From positions 22,630,001-22,694,000 of the forward strand of contig NC_091049.1 of assembly GCF_963966145.1 (NCBI RefSeq): DNA of 64,000 nt, given 5' to 3'. Both the position numbers and the translations under genes were made by a program. This document shows, one piece after another, positions 25,255 through 35,899 of this stretch. The DNA is from Tenebrio molitor. Its lineage: Eukaryota > Arthropoda > Insecta > Coleoptera > Tenebrionidae. Numbering within the stretch: the stretch's first letter is position 1; the number at the start of each line of letters is the position of its first letter. The notes beneath the pieces are model-generated. The model searched no databases, was not told the origin of the DNA, and was given only the letters and a program-made list of their open reading frames with translations.

Positions 25255-25620
25255 GTTTGAATTCAAAACCGGTTATCTCAATATGTATTCGTTTTGCAAT
25301 CTCCGTTTATCATTCCAATTACTAAATGAGCAATGTAATGTCCATATGAATCTATAGTTTCATCTAACTCTACACAAATTCACATTTCCTACAGTCTTCT
25401 TAATTTCATCAAGTACATCTTTCCACACTACATCTACATCATTCTTTTGAACAGTTGATTCTGCGGGAGTGTGCTTGTCGGTGTATTTTTGTAAAAAAGA
25501 ATTGAATATGGTGTTATTTAGTTTTGTATATATATTGTATATTGGAAGAAACCATGGCATTGCAAATGTCCAAATGATAGTAGATTATATCATTAAGAGT
25601 AGAAATGAGTCTTTTTGTAT
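25255..25620 (-). pseudogene. CGGBP1-like hAT-related fragment, N-terminal part
   Basis: Across two frame changes the minus strand reads YHLDICNAMVSSN, IFNSFLQKYTDKHTPAEST, then CVELDETIDSYGHYIAHLV. These are the successive motifs of CGGBP1-like proteins ahead of the part at 22516-22985. No BED finger is visible upstream. Confidence 0.65.
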
Positions 25621-25687
25621 CGTGCGTTCATTTAAATTCAACTCTCCAACGCCAACTTTGAGGATACATTTAAATGAACGCACGATA
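25618..25687. repeat. Perfect 20-bp inverted repeat
   Basis: Arms 25618-25637 and 25668-25687 are exact reverse complements (TATCGTGCGTTCATTTAAAT) around 30 nt. It lies at the edge of the CGGBP1-like fragment and could be its end or a separate hairpin. Confidence 0.8.
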
Positions 25688-26115
25688 TTAAGCACAGGGA
25701 TTGAAGACCGAGACGAAGTCATGGTCGGCGAATAGGCGAACCACCAAAAGATCTTCTCTTAATGACATAAACCTATCTACTAGTTTATCTTCAAGCGGAT
25801 CACAAAAGAAAAATAGGACATGAACTCATTTATTTTCTTTTGCTGCAGTAGCAGTAAAATGACAATTTTCAAATGTTAAGGCACCAGTAGTTCCTAGTTC
25901 TCTTGTTGCAATATTATTAGTATTTGGAGATTCAATACTACCTATTAGAAAAGTCTATTAAAGTCTAAAGTTTACTTTTTAACATTGAACGGCCATCTTG
26001 CTATTGCACGGGCGACTTGTGTTAATCACAGTGGCACCGGTTAAATATTAGATAATAATTTCGTTATTTCGCTTTTAATTATTAAATATTTCGTGTAAAT
26101 ATTGACAAATAAATC

Positions 26116-26465
26116 GTGAGAAATACTTCAAATGACCTTACATTTGACTCGGTCGAGCCGCCTGTAGACATTTCAACTCCTAGCTGGAGTCTTCGCCTAC
26201 TTGTTCCAGGATTTGCTTCGACTGCTTCTAAAATCTGTGGTTCAACATCCAGTACCTACCGGCTGGAAATGATCTCTACCACGATCTTCCGTTCTTTGAT
26301 GAAACTTTCCAATCTTTCAACCGTTGCTTCGTGAGAAGTAAACCATTTTGAATTGTCTAGAAACTGTTCCCGGTATAGCGCTTGAACCGCGTTGCCCCCC
26401 GCCGCACCGGACGAACGCGAGCACCATATCCGTTAATTCCACGTTTGTAAAATTTGCCATTTTAA
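26116..26465 (-). pseudogene. Mariner N-terminal fragment
   Basis: The minus strand has MANFTNVELTDMVLAFV at about 26465, the start of a DUF4817 helix-turn-helix, then in another frame DVEPQILEAVEANPGTSRRR, its second DNA-binding half. Nothing of the catalytic domain remains. Confidence 0.65.
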
Positions 26466-26480
26466 ACGACTTAATAACAA

Positions 26481-26645
26481 GTACAGCTTCCCCATTGTAG
26501 CTTGAGCTGTGAGAGCCGGATGCGCAGTGGTCTAACACTAATTTTGTCGCATTTCTTTGCTGGTTCCAGGACCTCTTTATCGGACCTCTTTATTCAACTT
26601 TGCGCATCCCTCACAGCTCAAGCTACAATGGGCAAGCTGTACACG
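26481..26645. repeat. Long inverted repeat
   Basis: Arms of about 47 bp (26481-26528 and 26598-26645) share CCCATTGTAGCTTGAGCTGT with few mismatches around a 70-nt spacer containing a GACCTCTTTATCG direct repeat. Probably a small foldback element. Confidence 0.65.
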
Positions 26646-26931
26646 ATTATTAATACACTGCTATACTGCACCGTTTGTAGAGCTGCAACTATTGAGTAAT
26701 CTACGCCAACCCAACCTCCGATAAGAAGATCCTTTTTTGTCATACACGAGTGTATGACTTTACTATTGCTTTTATGATTTTTACTATGAAACCAAGACAG
26801 TGGGGTGTCCACAATTTATTGTCTAAATTGTCATGCATGTCTTAGTTTTTTCAAAAAATGCATATTTTTCCATTGAGGCGGGGGTATTCAGTACTTACGT
26901 GTTTAAATATTTCCATGTATTTTGATTGCAG

Positions 26932-27091
26932 GGTGTAGTTAAAAGAAACAATATTTGCACTATTTGTGTAACCAAAATTGTCGACAATATTCAATTTAAG
27001 ATTATACAAGCCTGTGTATTCTCAAATTCGAACATAGGCAATAACGTTGTGTTGAACGTTGCTGATTTCTACTCGCCAATTGAACTTACAG
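26932..27091 (+). CDS. Exon-like ORF on the plus strand
   Basis: 160 nt open in one frame, bounded by a TTTGATTGCAG acceptor and an ACAG/GTAAGG donor, encoding VKRNNICTICVTKIVDN then NVVLNVADFYSPIELTG. The block A equivalent (about 6915-6990) keeps similarity over its first half but has stops. It is antisense to the receptor-like gene. Partner exons and family are unknown; it may be a lone exon of a second gene or chance. Confidence 0.3.
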
Positions 27092-27483
27092 GTAAGGTAA
27101 TGCTATTAATAGAAGGATGAAATTATTGCGCAATAACTGCCGAGTGCAAGTTAATTACTGAGAACCAGTTGGCAAGTGTAAGAAATGCTTTTTGTAACAT
27201 ATTGGAGTATTGTTTATTTCAAAAGGGGGGTTATTTGAAACTTTAATGTAATTTTATCTTTCTTTAGTATTACTTTTCAAGGAATCCATAATAAAAAATG
27301 CTAAAACAGTTAATTACTTCAATATTATTATTACTAATTCTTTAATATTATTGGTGTATAGAAATAATGGCATAATACCTGTAAACTAAATGCACAATGT
27401 TAATTGCCTACGTTCGACTTTGAGAGGGGACACCCGGTATAAAAATCAGATTCTAATTTATTCTAAAAATATCATTGATTTAC

Positions 27484-30400
27484 CTGTAGCAGAATCCCCA
27501 ATGGTGAGATTATTACATAAATTACATGCCCATTTGCACTCTCTTTGGAATAACTCGCTTGCTGTAAAAATGTTTATCTTATATTAATTAATTAATATTA
27601 TGGTACAAAATTATAACTTTTTATTTTAAGGTTGATTGACTACTAGTTCACTTATAATTAATCAACTTAAGTACATAACATTTTTGAATCAATAAAAACT
27701 CCATAAATAAAATTTTTAGTGAAGTGTACACAATATGAAGTAAAAATAATGCTCAAAATTCACACTTACTGTTATCATATCCCCAAATGCATTCTCCGTT
27801 CCGACTTGTAAAATTCTGTTCTATTTGGCGTTCCATTTTATATTCGTCGTTCAAACGGTAACATAAATAATTGTTTTCTTCTATTTCAGATGCATTTACC
27901 TTGTGAGCAACTAAACAGAAATTTATTAGAAGTGAAAAATGTATAAACCGTTAAATTTATGTTTCTACTTTTTTAACAAGTATACGAGTATAATATACTA
28001 TTTTATCTATTTTGCTTTACTAATTCCTGAAATTTCAGCTGCTCAAGCTTTCATATTTGACTAGGGACTTTCGCGTGGGTTGGTAGGTATAGTATTGCCG
28101 TTATAACTTTTTATCTGCTCCGCCCACTAAAATTGACCAATCAGAATCAAAGCCAGATTCAATCTGTACAACTTTTCATCACATTTGCCACGTAAAAAAG
28201 TTAAGGTTAGAATTTTGCTGTCAAGTCCACAATTATTGTTTTAGGTTCTAAAAAATAAAATGTCGGTAATTGTTCACTTTAACTACTTCTGGAATTTTCG
28301 CGTTTTTTCTGGCTAGACAGCCTCAGGGCGTCCTCCTAGATCGTTTCCCACCATTCAAACCTTGTGCAAATGCCTTTTTTTCTCTCTTGTTGTGTTTCAA
28401 GGTCGCGTCAAGGTCGCGCCAAGTCTTAGTATAACTAAAGGGTAAGGAAAATTTTCATTTGCACAAGGTTTGACTGGTGGGAAACGATGTAGGAGGACGT
28501 CCTGAGGCTGTCTAGCCAGAAAAAACGCGAAAATTCCAGAAGTAGTTAAAGTGAACAATTACCAAAATGTCATTAAGACAATTCGAATGTCAGAAATTTT
28601 TACTGTGTAAATCAGATCGTCTTAACAATCTATATGATTGGTAAATAAGAAAATGAAATGGGCGGGGCAGATAAAATGTTACGTTGTCCTTAGAGACATT
28701 TTTCATAAAAATGTAAGGTTATTTTACTAAATTTTCTTCGTAGTTTCACTGGTTACCTTGACGCCTGACGTCAAACGGCTGATTTTGCCAATATAACAAA
28801 AGCTAAAAGTTACCAAAAACAGGTTTCTACTTTGGTATCATAAAGAGCATTTTGTCAAACTGTTTTTGTTTTTTTTTTATACGTAGTACGTTGATATTGC
28901 TGTAATAACATGCTGGCCGGCGGCGGCGTCCGGCATCTATAGCGAGTTCCTGTTAACAATTAAAACACTTGACATTTGATATAAATGCCACCATAACTCA
29001 TGCCACACAAAAGTCCCTAGATTATTTCATAATAAGATTTTTAAGTTTTTATCCACGTTTTTATCAAATTAATGCGACCAAAGTAGAAGAAATAGTACCG
29101 TAAGAGCAAACAAAAATGCTATCAAGGATAACTATGTATGATACATTCTATAATGTGCTTGTGCACTAATAATAATAATAAACGTTGTTCTCTCATATCT
29201 TTGTCTTCTCATAGAGTCTTATTATACATAACGATGTTCTATGAATTTGTAAAAAAATAAATAAAACAAACATATTTACCCGTATCATTTATAGGACATT
29301 CGTGTAAATCTATTCCCCAGTATCCAAACGCACTATTGTCTGTTGTTGTTTTATAAAAACTCAAATGTTCTACACCAGTGTCTATTTCAAGTTGATAGAC
29401 TTGCCAAGAATGTAAAAAACTTAGGTCATTTGTGGAATTATAAATTCGGTTCAATTCTGGAATTTTCAGAACACATTTTTCACATAACGATAGGTACAAC
29501 AAGAAACAAGAATTTTCAGTATAAGGGAGTTTTAATGTTGCATGTTTTCCATCCGTAACACTTTCCGACATCATAATCTGATCTGAAAAGTTATGAGTTA
29601 ATAGGTTAACTTAAGTACTGCTATATTTGGATACTCACAGTCGTGTATTTTCCAAAAGATGTCAGTCTCAGTTTTAACAGTAATTTCGTGCGGATTAAAT
29701 TCCTCCACTGATTTGATTACGTTATCGTTCAACAAGTAATGAACGCAATTGTTTCTTAAAAAAATGGAGATATGATACCATTCATTTTTTAATTCTTTTA
29801 AAGGGGTGAAATCGAGATCCTGGTGGTCATTGACAAATAATTCTACTTCCCCTGGTAAATGTAGTGAAAAGGACACTGACTTGACGGAGGTAAATTTTTT
29901 GTAATTTGTTTTAATTACCGCAAAATCTAAAGCAGGGCAAATCAAAATAAATAATAAACCGCTAACTATTTTTCTGAATTGTAAATGTAGACTAACTGTT
30001 TCATCCAGTTTTTTGAAGTAAATATAAGTTATTGTTTACTATTTGTTCTTTATTAATAAATATCTAAAAGTTAATTTACCTTTCTGTAACCAATATTAAT
30101 TTTTTTATATGGCAACAATAGGTTTCTTTTCCTATTTTTTATTAAATATGTATGTATGTAAAATGCCGAATATGTATTATAATTTGATCAGTAGAAGAAG
30201 TAAAAGAACAAAAAATATGTGATACATACAGGTTTTTAATTTTTTTCTAAAAACGAAATGAAAAATTTACTTTCTTGATAGCCATATTACCATCAACTAA
30301 TAGATGTAATAAGAGACTATGCTTTTCACATTATATTCACATATGCCTAGTTGTTTTAATTTTAATTTTAGTTATTTAATATATTAATGTGCCATCAAAA

Positions 30401-30711
30401 TACACCTGTTTATATTTTCTATAACAAATAATACGAAGTATGTACTTACTTTCCCATCGTTTATCTGTTACAGATCCTGATGAAGAATTACTTCCGTCTA
30501 TCAAAATCCAGTTATCGTAACTCCAATCTTCTCCAGATAACAAACTTAATGATTCTATCGAGTTCTCAATAAGTGGCGGAGATATAAAAGTAGGTAATGT
30601 TACGTCTCGCGTGATGCAGAAAATTTCATTTGCTTTACGGAAGGTAACAATATCGCTAAATGAATATGTAGCTCCAATAAATAGTAGAAAACACAGTTCT
30701 GTCTTTTCCAT
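27484..30711 (-). CDS. Five-exon paralogue of the receptor-like gene, copy B
   Basis: Exons 30711-30450, 29926-29639, 29582-29280, 27910-27770, 27561-27484; all open, GT-AG, phase 1. Lengths against copy A are 262/262, 288/297, 303/303, 141/180, 78/78, so every difference is a multiple of three. The signal peptide (MEKTELCFLLFIGATYS), SGEDWSYDNWIL, GYWGIDLHEC and ACNLCN motifs are kept; by eye about three quarters of residues agree in exon 1. A CGG/GTAAAT donor ends exon 3. No convincing membrane exon exists downstream. One candidate at about 27383 (acceptor TTTACAG) gives only about 21 residues without a helix. The gene may be truncated, secreted, or use a distant exon. The clean frames argue for selection or a recent loss. 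Confidence 0.7.
28105..28690. mobile_element. Large foldback element in intron 3 of copy B
   Basis: Inner arms of about 115 bp (28262-28378 and 28452-28568) are near-perfect inverted copies sharing GACAGCCTCAGG and AAAACGCGAAAATTCC. Weaker outer arms begin with CTGCTCCGCCCA and its match TGGGCGGGGCAG. It sits inside a larger repeat that also occurs, inverted and without this insert, in intron 4 of copy A. Confidence 0.7.
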
Positions 30712-31036
30712 GCTTCAGTAATTGTATGATAATTTAAAAGCCTAGATATCTAAAATTTTTGTGTTTCAGTTGTGAGTAAACCAATGTACAACAATATTTT
30801 CCCAAAATTAATTTCAAACTTATAATAATTATAGTCTTATTGAACCTGTATCCTCCATGAACTTCTACTTTATTGAAAGAATAACATCAAATTTATGTTA
30901 TGTCGTTGCAATAACTACAATTAAAATATTTGTATCTGTTTTAATAAATGGCAAATCTCTTTATTCATTAAATATAATTAATATTTCAATTTTTAATTAT
31001 TCTTGAGTTCGCGCTCTTCGTCAACTGATTAAGTGA

Positions 31037-31681
31037 TTAGTTTCAGCACAGTATAGAGCTATAAGAATCAGTAGTTTCATTCGCGGGTTCAAATGGTCAC
31101 AGATCTCAAATCAGCTGACGAACTCGCAGGTGACTGCGCAGTGGGAAGACCGCTGCTATTTGCTATTTTATTTATTTATTTTCTCGGTTACTATTAAGCG
31201 CATTCTAACGTGCGGCATACCGTTGGATTCAGAAAAATAATCTCCTTCAAAATATGAATAAAAAAAATATACCAAACTATTTGAAAAAAGAATGTTGACT
31301 GATGATAGTCAACATTCTTTTTTGACCTGACCTGACCTTGAATGACTTTTTGAAAAAACAATAGTCTATGTTGTGCTTATTGAGTTTTTAAAGTGATTTA
31401 TTCCAGTTTTTGTTTTATTTAAATTGAGCCATAAATAACGGAGATATGACTTGCGGCGTTTTTTAGGACGCACCTGTATATATAAAAATTGTTTAATTTA
31501 TGTATTCCCTTATTCCCACCGGCTTAGTTTTAACTCTCACATCTACCCGTTGGTTTGGAATTGACTACGCCACTGGCAACTCGTGGGTGAGTTGCGCAGT
31601 GCAATTTGATGGCAAAAAGATAAAAGGTGCCGCCGCCGAGTGAAACACTGATTCTTATAGCTCTACACTGTGGTTTCAGCT
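31037..31681. mobile_element. MITE with 50-bp ends
   Basis: Inverted ends share TAGAGCTATAAGAATCAGT (31053 and 31650 regions). Inside is a perfect 17-bp hairpin, arms 31284-31300 and 31307-31323 (AAGAATGTTGACT core), loop 6 nt. Confidence 0.65.
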
Positions 31682-31744
31682 CCATATTCGACAAAGAAAA
31701 TGTAATTGTGATGACGATGAGAGATATAGATATCATGATTATAA

Positions 31745-31860
31745 TTATTTGTACAACTAGTTAAGAAAGTCCCACTTTTTTTCGTGAATTTGAGTTTGAT
31801 TAACGAGGGCGCAGTCCGAGTTAATCAAGCAAATAAGTAAAAAAACGACTTTCATAAAAA
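31745..31860. repeat. Short foldback repeat, copy 1
   Basis: Matches the reverse complement of 39030-39120. Both hold a palindrome TTGATTAACGAG...TTAATCAA and end in TTGTACAACTAGTTA. A small MITE family. Confidence 0.6.
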
Positions 31861-31997
31861 GACTTTCATAACGTGCTGTAGGTACACACAATTTTTTGCA
31901 TATCGATGTAAGTTGAGAAATTTGGTGTAAAAGGATTTATGAAAAATTAAAAAAAAAAGGTCTGTTTTGACAATCATCTCCAAGGAGATTGAATAAA

Positions 31998-32839
31998 GGG
32001 CATGGGTCACTTGCGCGCCGCGGTCAGAAAAATCTACGGGTGGGCTTAATCCTACAGGACAGTTGCGCGCCAAATAGTAATAGGCTTTTGGTCAGTAGCG
32101 CGCGGCGGTCAGTTTACTTGCGAATCACACCTAGGTAACAGATTTATATAAAACACTGAAATGTTAGGGGAAATATTTATATTATTGTAGTTTCAATTTG
32201 GTTGTAGGTCGTAAAATTTTATTGGATATTATGAGCGATTAACGGGCACAATGGTTGGGTTTGAAAAGGTTGGAAAGCGGCGCGTGCCGTTTGCCGTACA
32301 ATGCAAATATACCAAATGTACAATACAACCCTGCTTAAAATATTACCTGCTAGTGGTAAACTAGGATTTATAAGCCCCGCAAGATCTTTAACTTAAAGTA
32401 CCATAAAATTTTACGACCTACAACCAAATTGAAACTAGTATATTTCTTGCTATATTGGTATATTGGTAACAATCACTTTTTACAAAATCAAATCGGGCGA
32501 TAGCATTATTCTTACATGTAGAACTTAATTAAATGACATATTTGTAACGCTTCCTATATTTCGAATTTTATTTATTGTATTTATCCACCCCCTGAAGATT
32601 TTCTCAAATTTCAGAATTCCACAAAACAACCGACTTTACCTACAGATTTTACTAAGAATACCAAGATGAAAAGAAACATGTGTATTGCAAAGGGCAATAA
32701 GTACTCCTACCTGTTTAACGGTATAGGTGTATTTTACTATCTTAATCCTTTATTTGCGCGCAAGTGTCCTGTACCTTTTGGGACCATCAAATTTCTAGCA
32801 AAGGGTAAGCTGACCGCGGCGCGCTACTGACCAACACCC
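31998..32839. mobile_element. Non-autonomous MULE-type element, copy 1
   Basis: 842 bp, ends GGGCATGGGTCACTTGCGCG and (inverted) GGGTGTTGGTCAGTAGCGCG. GTCA-x-T-GCGCGC motifs recur at least five times near the ends. It matches 52386-52970 closely, except for a 246-bp insert (32190-32435) with inverted ends GTTTCAATTTGGTTGTAGG. No target duplication is visible here. Confidence 0.7.
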
Positions 32840-33985
32840 GGAAAATGACCCAAAAAAGTACTACTTTCACTACGATTTTTCGTGTAAACAAGTGCCACTT
32901 TCATTACGATATGTAAAAAAATGTATTGTTAATTTCTTAATTTTTTAATTTTTATTACAAGGGATGTGTTATAGTGACCGATAGCATATTGTAACATACC
33001 TCAATTTAGTTGCAAAGTAACGAACAATTTTTCACGTATAAGTTATAATTTCTTTTAAAATACGGTAATGACAACTGTAACTGTATGACTTCCCACTAAC
33101 TTTATTCTCTGATCTAATCAATAAACACACGTGTTTATCTGTGTTGATTATTGTGTTTGACATAGCATCTTCCTGTTACAAAGTATTTATAATAGTTCTT
33201 TACGAACCGAGTGTGAGAAGACATTTTTCGCACATGAGCGCATTATTTGAGGCACAAGCGACGAAGGAGCGGGTGCTTCATTTGCGTGAATGTGTCGAAT
33301 ACGAAACGAACATTAGCATTTTTAAATTATCACCCAATAGTTCCCAATTTAGTGAATAGAGGGCTCTTGGCCAAGTGTCAATCGCATTAATAGCTATTTA
33401 TTTTCATTCTTTCGAAATTTTCAACATCCAGATTAGAGAAATGACGTTTTGTAAACAGACTTTAGTATTATCAAGTCAAATTATTTGTCAGAATGCTCAA
33501 AAAAGCCAATGCTTTTTGGATGATTTTGAAGCACTAGTGCGCGAAATCTACGTTAGCGGTTAACTGTTGCGTTTGCGAAATGTCATTTTGAAGTTAGTGA
33601 GTTCAAAAAAGAACATATCATGAGTCCAGTAGAACTCGAATCTATTTGATTTTTGCCGCTCTATACCATATGGTAATATCAAATAGAAAAACAGAGGTTA
33701 TGTAATTAATGACATGTTTTTCGATTTTTACAATGAAAGGAATTTCTGTTAGGTACAGGACACACCACATGCTATTTTATCTCTCTTTAATTACACTCCC
33801 TTGTCTGAAGAATACAATGTGATCACTTTCAATTAGTAATACTCAATGGACTGATAATTCATAAAATATCAAAACATAACTTCTGCAGACACCTTACAAT
33901 GAAGATTTTGGTCAATTAAAACAAACACATTTTGGGGGTTTATGTCTTCTCTATGTACCCAGTTTTAAATAAATTGTTGAAAGTG
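32840..33985. other. No recognisable gene
   Basis: Apart from the duplicated patch at 32940-33010, I see only short chance ORFs (for example 33141-33359) and no repeat partner. Confidence 0.4.
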
Positions 33986-33989
33986 GCCT

Positions 33990-34135
33990 CATTATTTCCT
34001 AATTCGTTTCTTTTTATTCGCAAAAATATTCTGCAGCCTCTGCTGATCTATAGTGTTCCAGCAGTTTGTTATTTCCTCCATAAGTTCCTTCAAAGTGCGC
34101 ATTTTCCTTTTAAAAACTTCAGTTTTTAGATTTTG
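33990..34135 (-). pseudogene. Mariner C-terminal fragment
   Basis: The reverse complement matches 2960-3108 closely, covering the KRKMRTLKEL / TEEITNC region, the IDQQ block and KKKRIR. It is a second, truncated copy of the mariner at 2052-3110. Confidence 0.8.
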
Positions 34136-34394
34136 TGTCGAAATCGATATCACGTTTGTTATTTCCTGATTCCACGCCTTAAATTAGTCACAATAACACT
34201 TTTTATTTTTGTGTCGCAAACATTTTTTTAGGATGCAGTATCAATAACAAATACAATGGCAAAATACAAGTCCTTAAAGTCTAAGTTTAAAATGGGAAAT
34301 TATTGCTGTAATGGGATTTGTTTTCGAATTTCCTTTAACGCTATAGAGCCAAAAGCATCCTCTTTGTTGATATGACGACATATCAATATGATAT

Positions 34395-35000
34395 ATAACA
34401 GTTGTTATAGTGCATTCATTTTAAATGTTGGGTTTTGTAATAAAACTTGCCTGCTTTGACACTTGTCAAAAACTCAGTGAATCTAAAACTGTGTTCAATA
34501 TATTCGGGTCCAAAATTTAAGAATGGTGGGATCGAGATCAACTTTTAGAAAACCAAGTGAAACCATTAACATTTGTTGCCAATACTGGTGAATCATCTAG
34601 TGAATTTGATTCAGATGACGATTCATTTTTTATTTGTTTACGTATTTTATTATTTATTTTTTACTTACTTTAAATGTAATGGATACTTTACTAATTACTC
34701 TTATTTCTTTATTAATTAATCTTATTTGTCAAACACATTATTTAAAATCAACAATCTCTTTACATTTTTTTGGTCACTGATCACAAAATGTGTTTTAATT
34801 TTTTTTTACTTGTGGATATTTTAACGTCTCTTTCTTTTGCTCGTCGATAAGATGGTGAAAGTACGACGTGGTACCAGTTTTATATGAACAGAGGGATTCC
34901 AACTTTACGATACCGATACAATGAAAAATTGCCGCTTTCGTAATTTATGGTGTTTTGAGTTTACAACTTTACCCAACGTTTAAAATGAATGCCCTATATC
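34395..35000. mobile_element. Probable DNA transposon relic
   Basis: Inverted patches (34405-34440 and 34955-34998) share GCATTCATTTTAAA-GTTGGGT. The plus strand inside (34530-34630) is open for TFVANTGESSSEFDSDDD, an acidic tail such as some transposases carry. The family is not identified. Confidence 0.4.
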
Positions 35001-35330
35001 AGCTATGAAGCTGAATAAATAGGTACACAAATTTGTGAACGCGAGCAGCATTAAACTGAACCCCACGCTATACTCATGGAAACCCTCGATCAAGCCTGGT
35101 TTAATATAGGGAATCATAAAAGGGAAGGTGCCAACAGAATTATGAGGGTCTCTTTTCAAGTGTCAGCTATTTTGTCAACGGTCCATAACTCCATTTATGG
35201 GTGGCGTTGCTTCATTTTGTGCACTGCGCCTGACCACCGCTGACTGAGAACGGTGGACAGACTCCCCCGAGAGCGAGCACCCCCAGGAACGAATATTGAA
35301 TGAAAATGTTTTAAAATATTCACTTAAATT
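34990..35330 (+). repeat. Diverged fragment of the LTR-like family
   Basis: Corresponds in order to 36310-36690: GCGAACAGCAT, the AAAAGGGAA stretch, CACGTGTCAGCT-like, then GACCACCGCT. It is much more diverged than the copies at 35900 and 43848. Confidence 0.5.
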
Positions 35331-35451
35331 GAAGTGAAGTATGTTCAATCGTTTCCCTAAAATAATATATGAACGAAATTTGTATTATATTTATTTATCC
35401 AACCGATTACAAAATCAAATCAGCTTTAATTTATGAAATTGTTGTTGTAGA

Positions 35452-35895
35452 TTATTTTTGTCCTGTTTGTAATAAGTTATAAAATTCGTAATATAAACCC
35501 TTCTTTTGCAACAATTCAAAGTGTTTACTCATTTCAGCTACAGTTCCTTCATTTAAAACACAAATGACGTCAGCATCTTGAATTGTAGTAGTCAACCTGT
35601 GCGCGATTGTAATGCAAGTTCTATTTTGTTTAGCATTGTCAAGTGCTTCTTGTACAATCTGTAAAAATAAAGTATTTGTTATACATTTATTTATTTAAAA
35701 GTTTTTTAATGTAATACCTTTTCGCTTTCATTGTCTAGTGCAGAGGTTGCCTCGTCCAACAGAACAATGCGTGGATTTCTGATTAAAGCTCGAGCCATAG
35801 CGTTCCTTTGTTTTTGACCTCCCGACAATTATTGCGTTGCTTTGCTTCCCAAAGATGTTTCATAACCCTTTATGTTTTCAAGATGAACAATAAAA
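35452..35895 (-). pseudogene. ABCB/MDR-like transporter, end of NBD2
   Basis: Two exons (35895-35718 and 35658-35452, intron GT-AG). The reading is GYETSLGSKATQ, an extra in-frame TAA, LSGGQKQRNAMARALI (signature), RIVLLDEATSALDNESEK (Walker B Asp and Glu intact), then CITIAHRLTTTIQDADVICV (H-loop) to a natural stop in NLLQTGQK. The LDNESEK and AHRLTT wording fits ABCB (P-glycoprotein) rather than ABCC. The inserted TAA lies directly before the signature. The sequence upstream is lost at an LTR-like element starting at 35900. Walker A is missing, so this is a tail fragment. Confidence 0.8.
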
Positions 35896-35899
35896 ATAT

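Larger units (their letters stand above)
26930..33010. repeat. Segmental duplication, block B
   Basis: Partner of block A (6900-12100). Private insertions here are the repeat in intron 3 (about 27975-29050), the MITE at 31037-31681 and the MULE-type element at 31998-32839. Confidence 0.8.
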
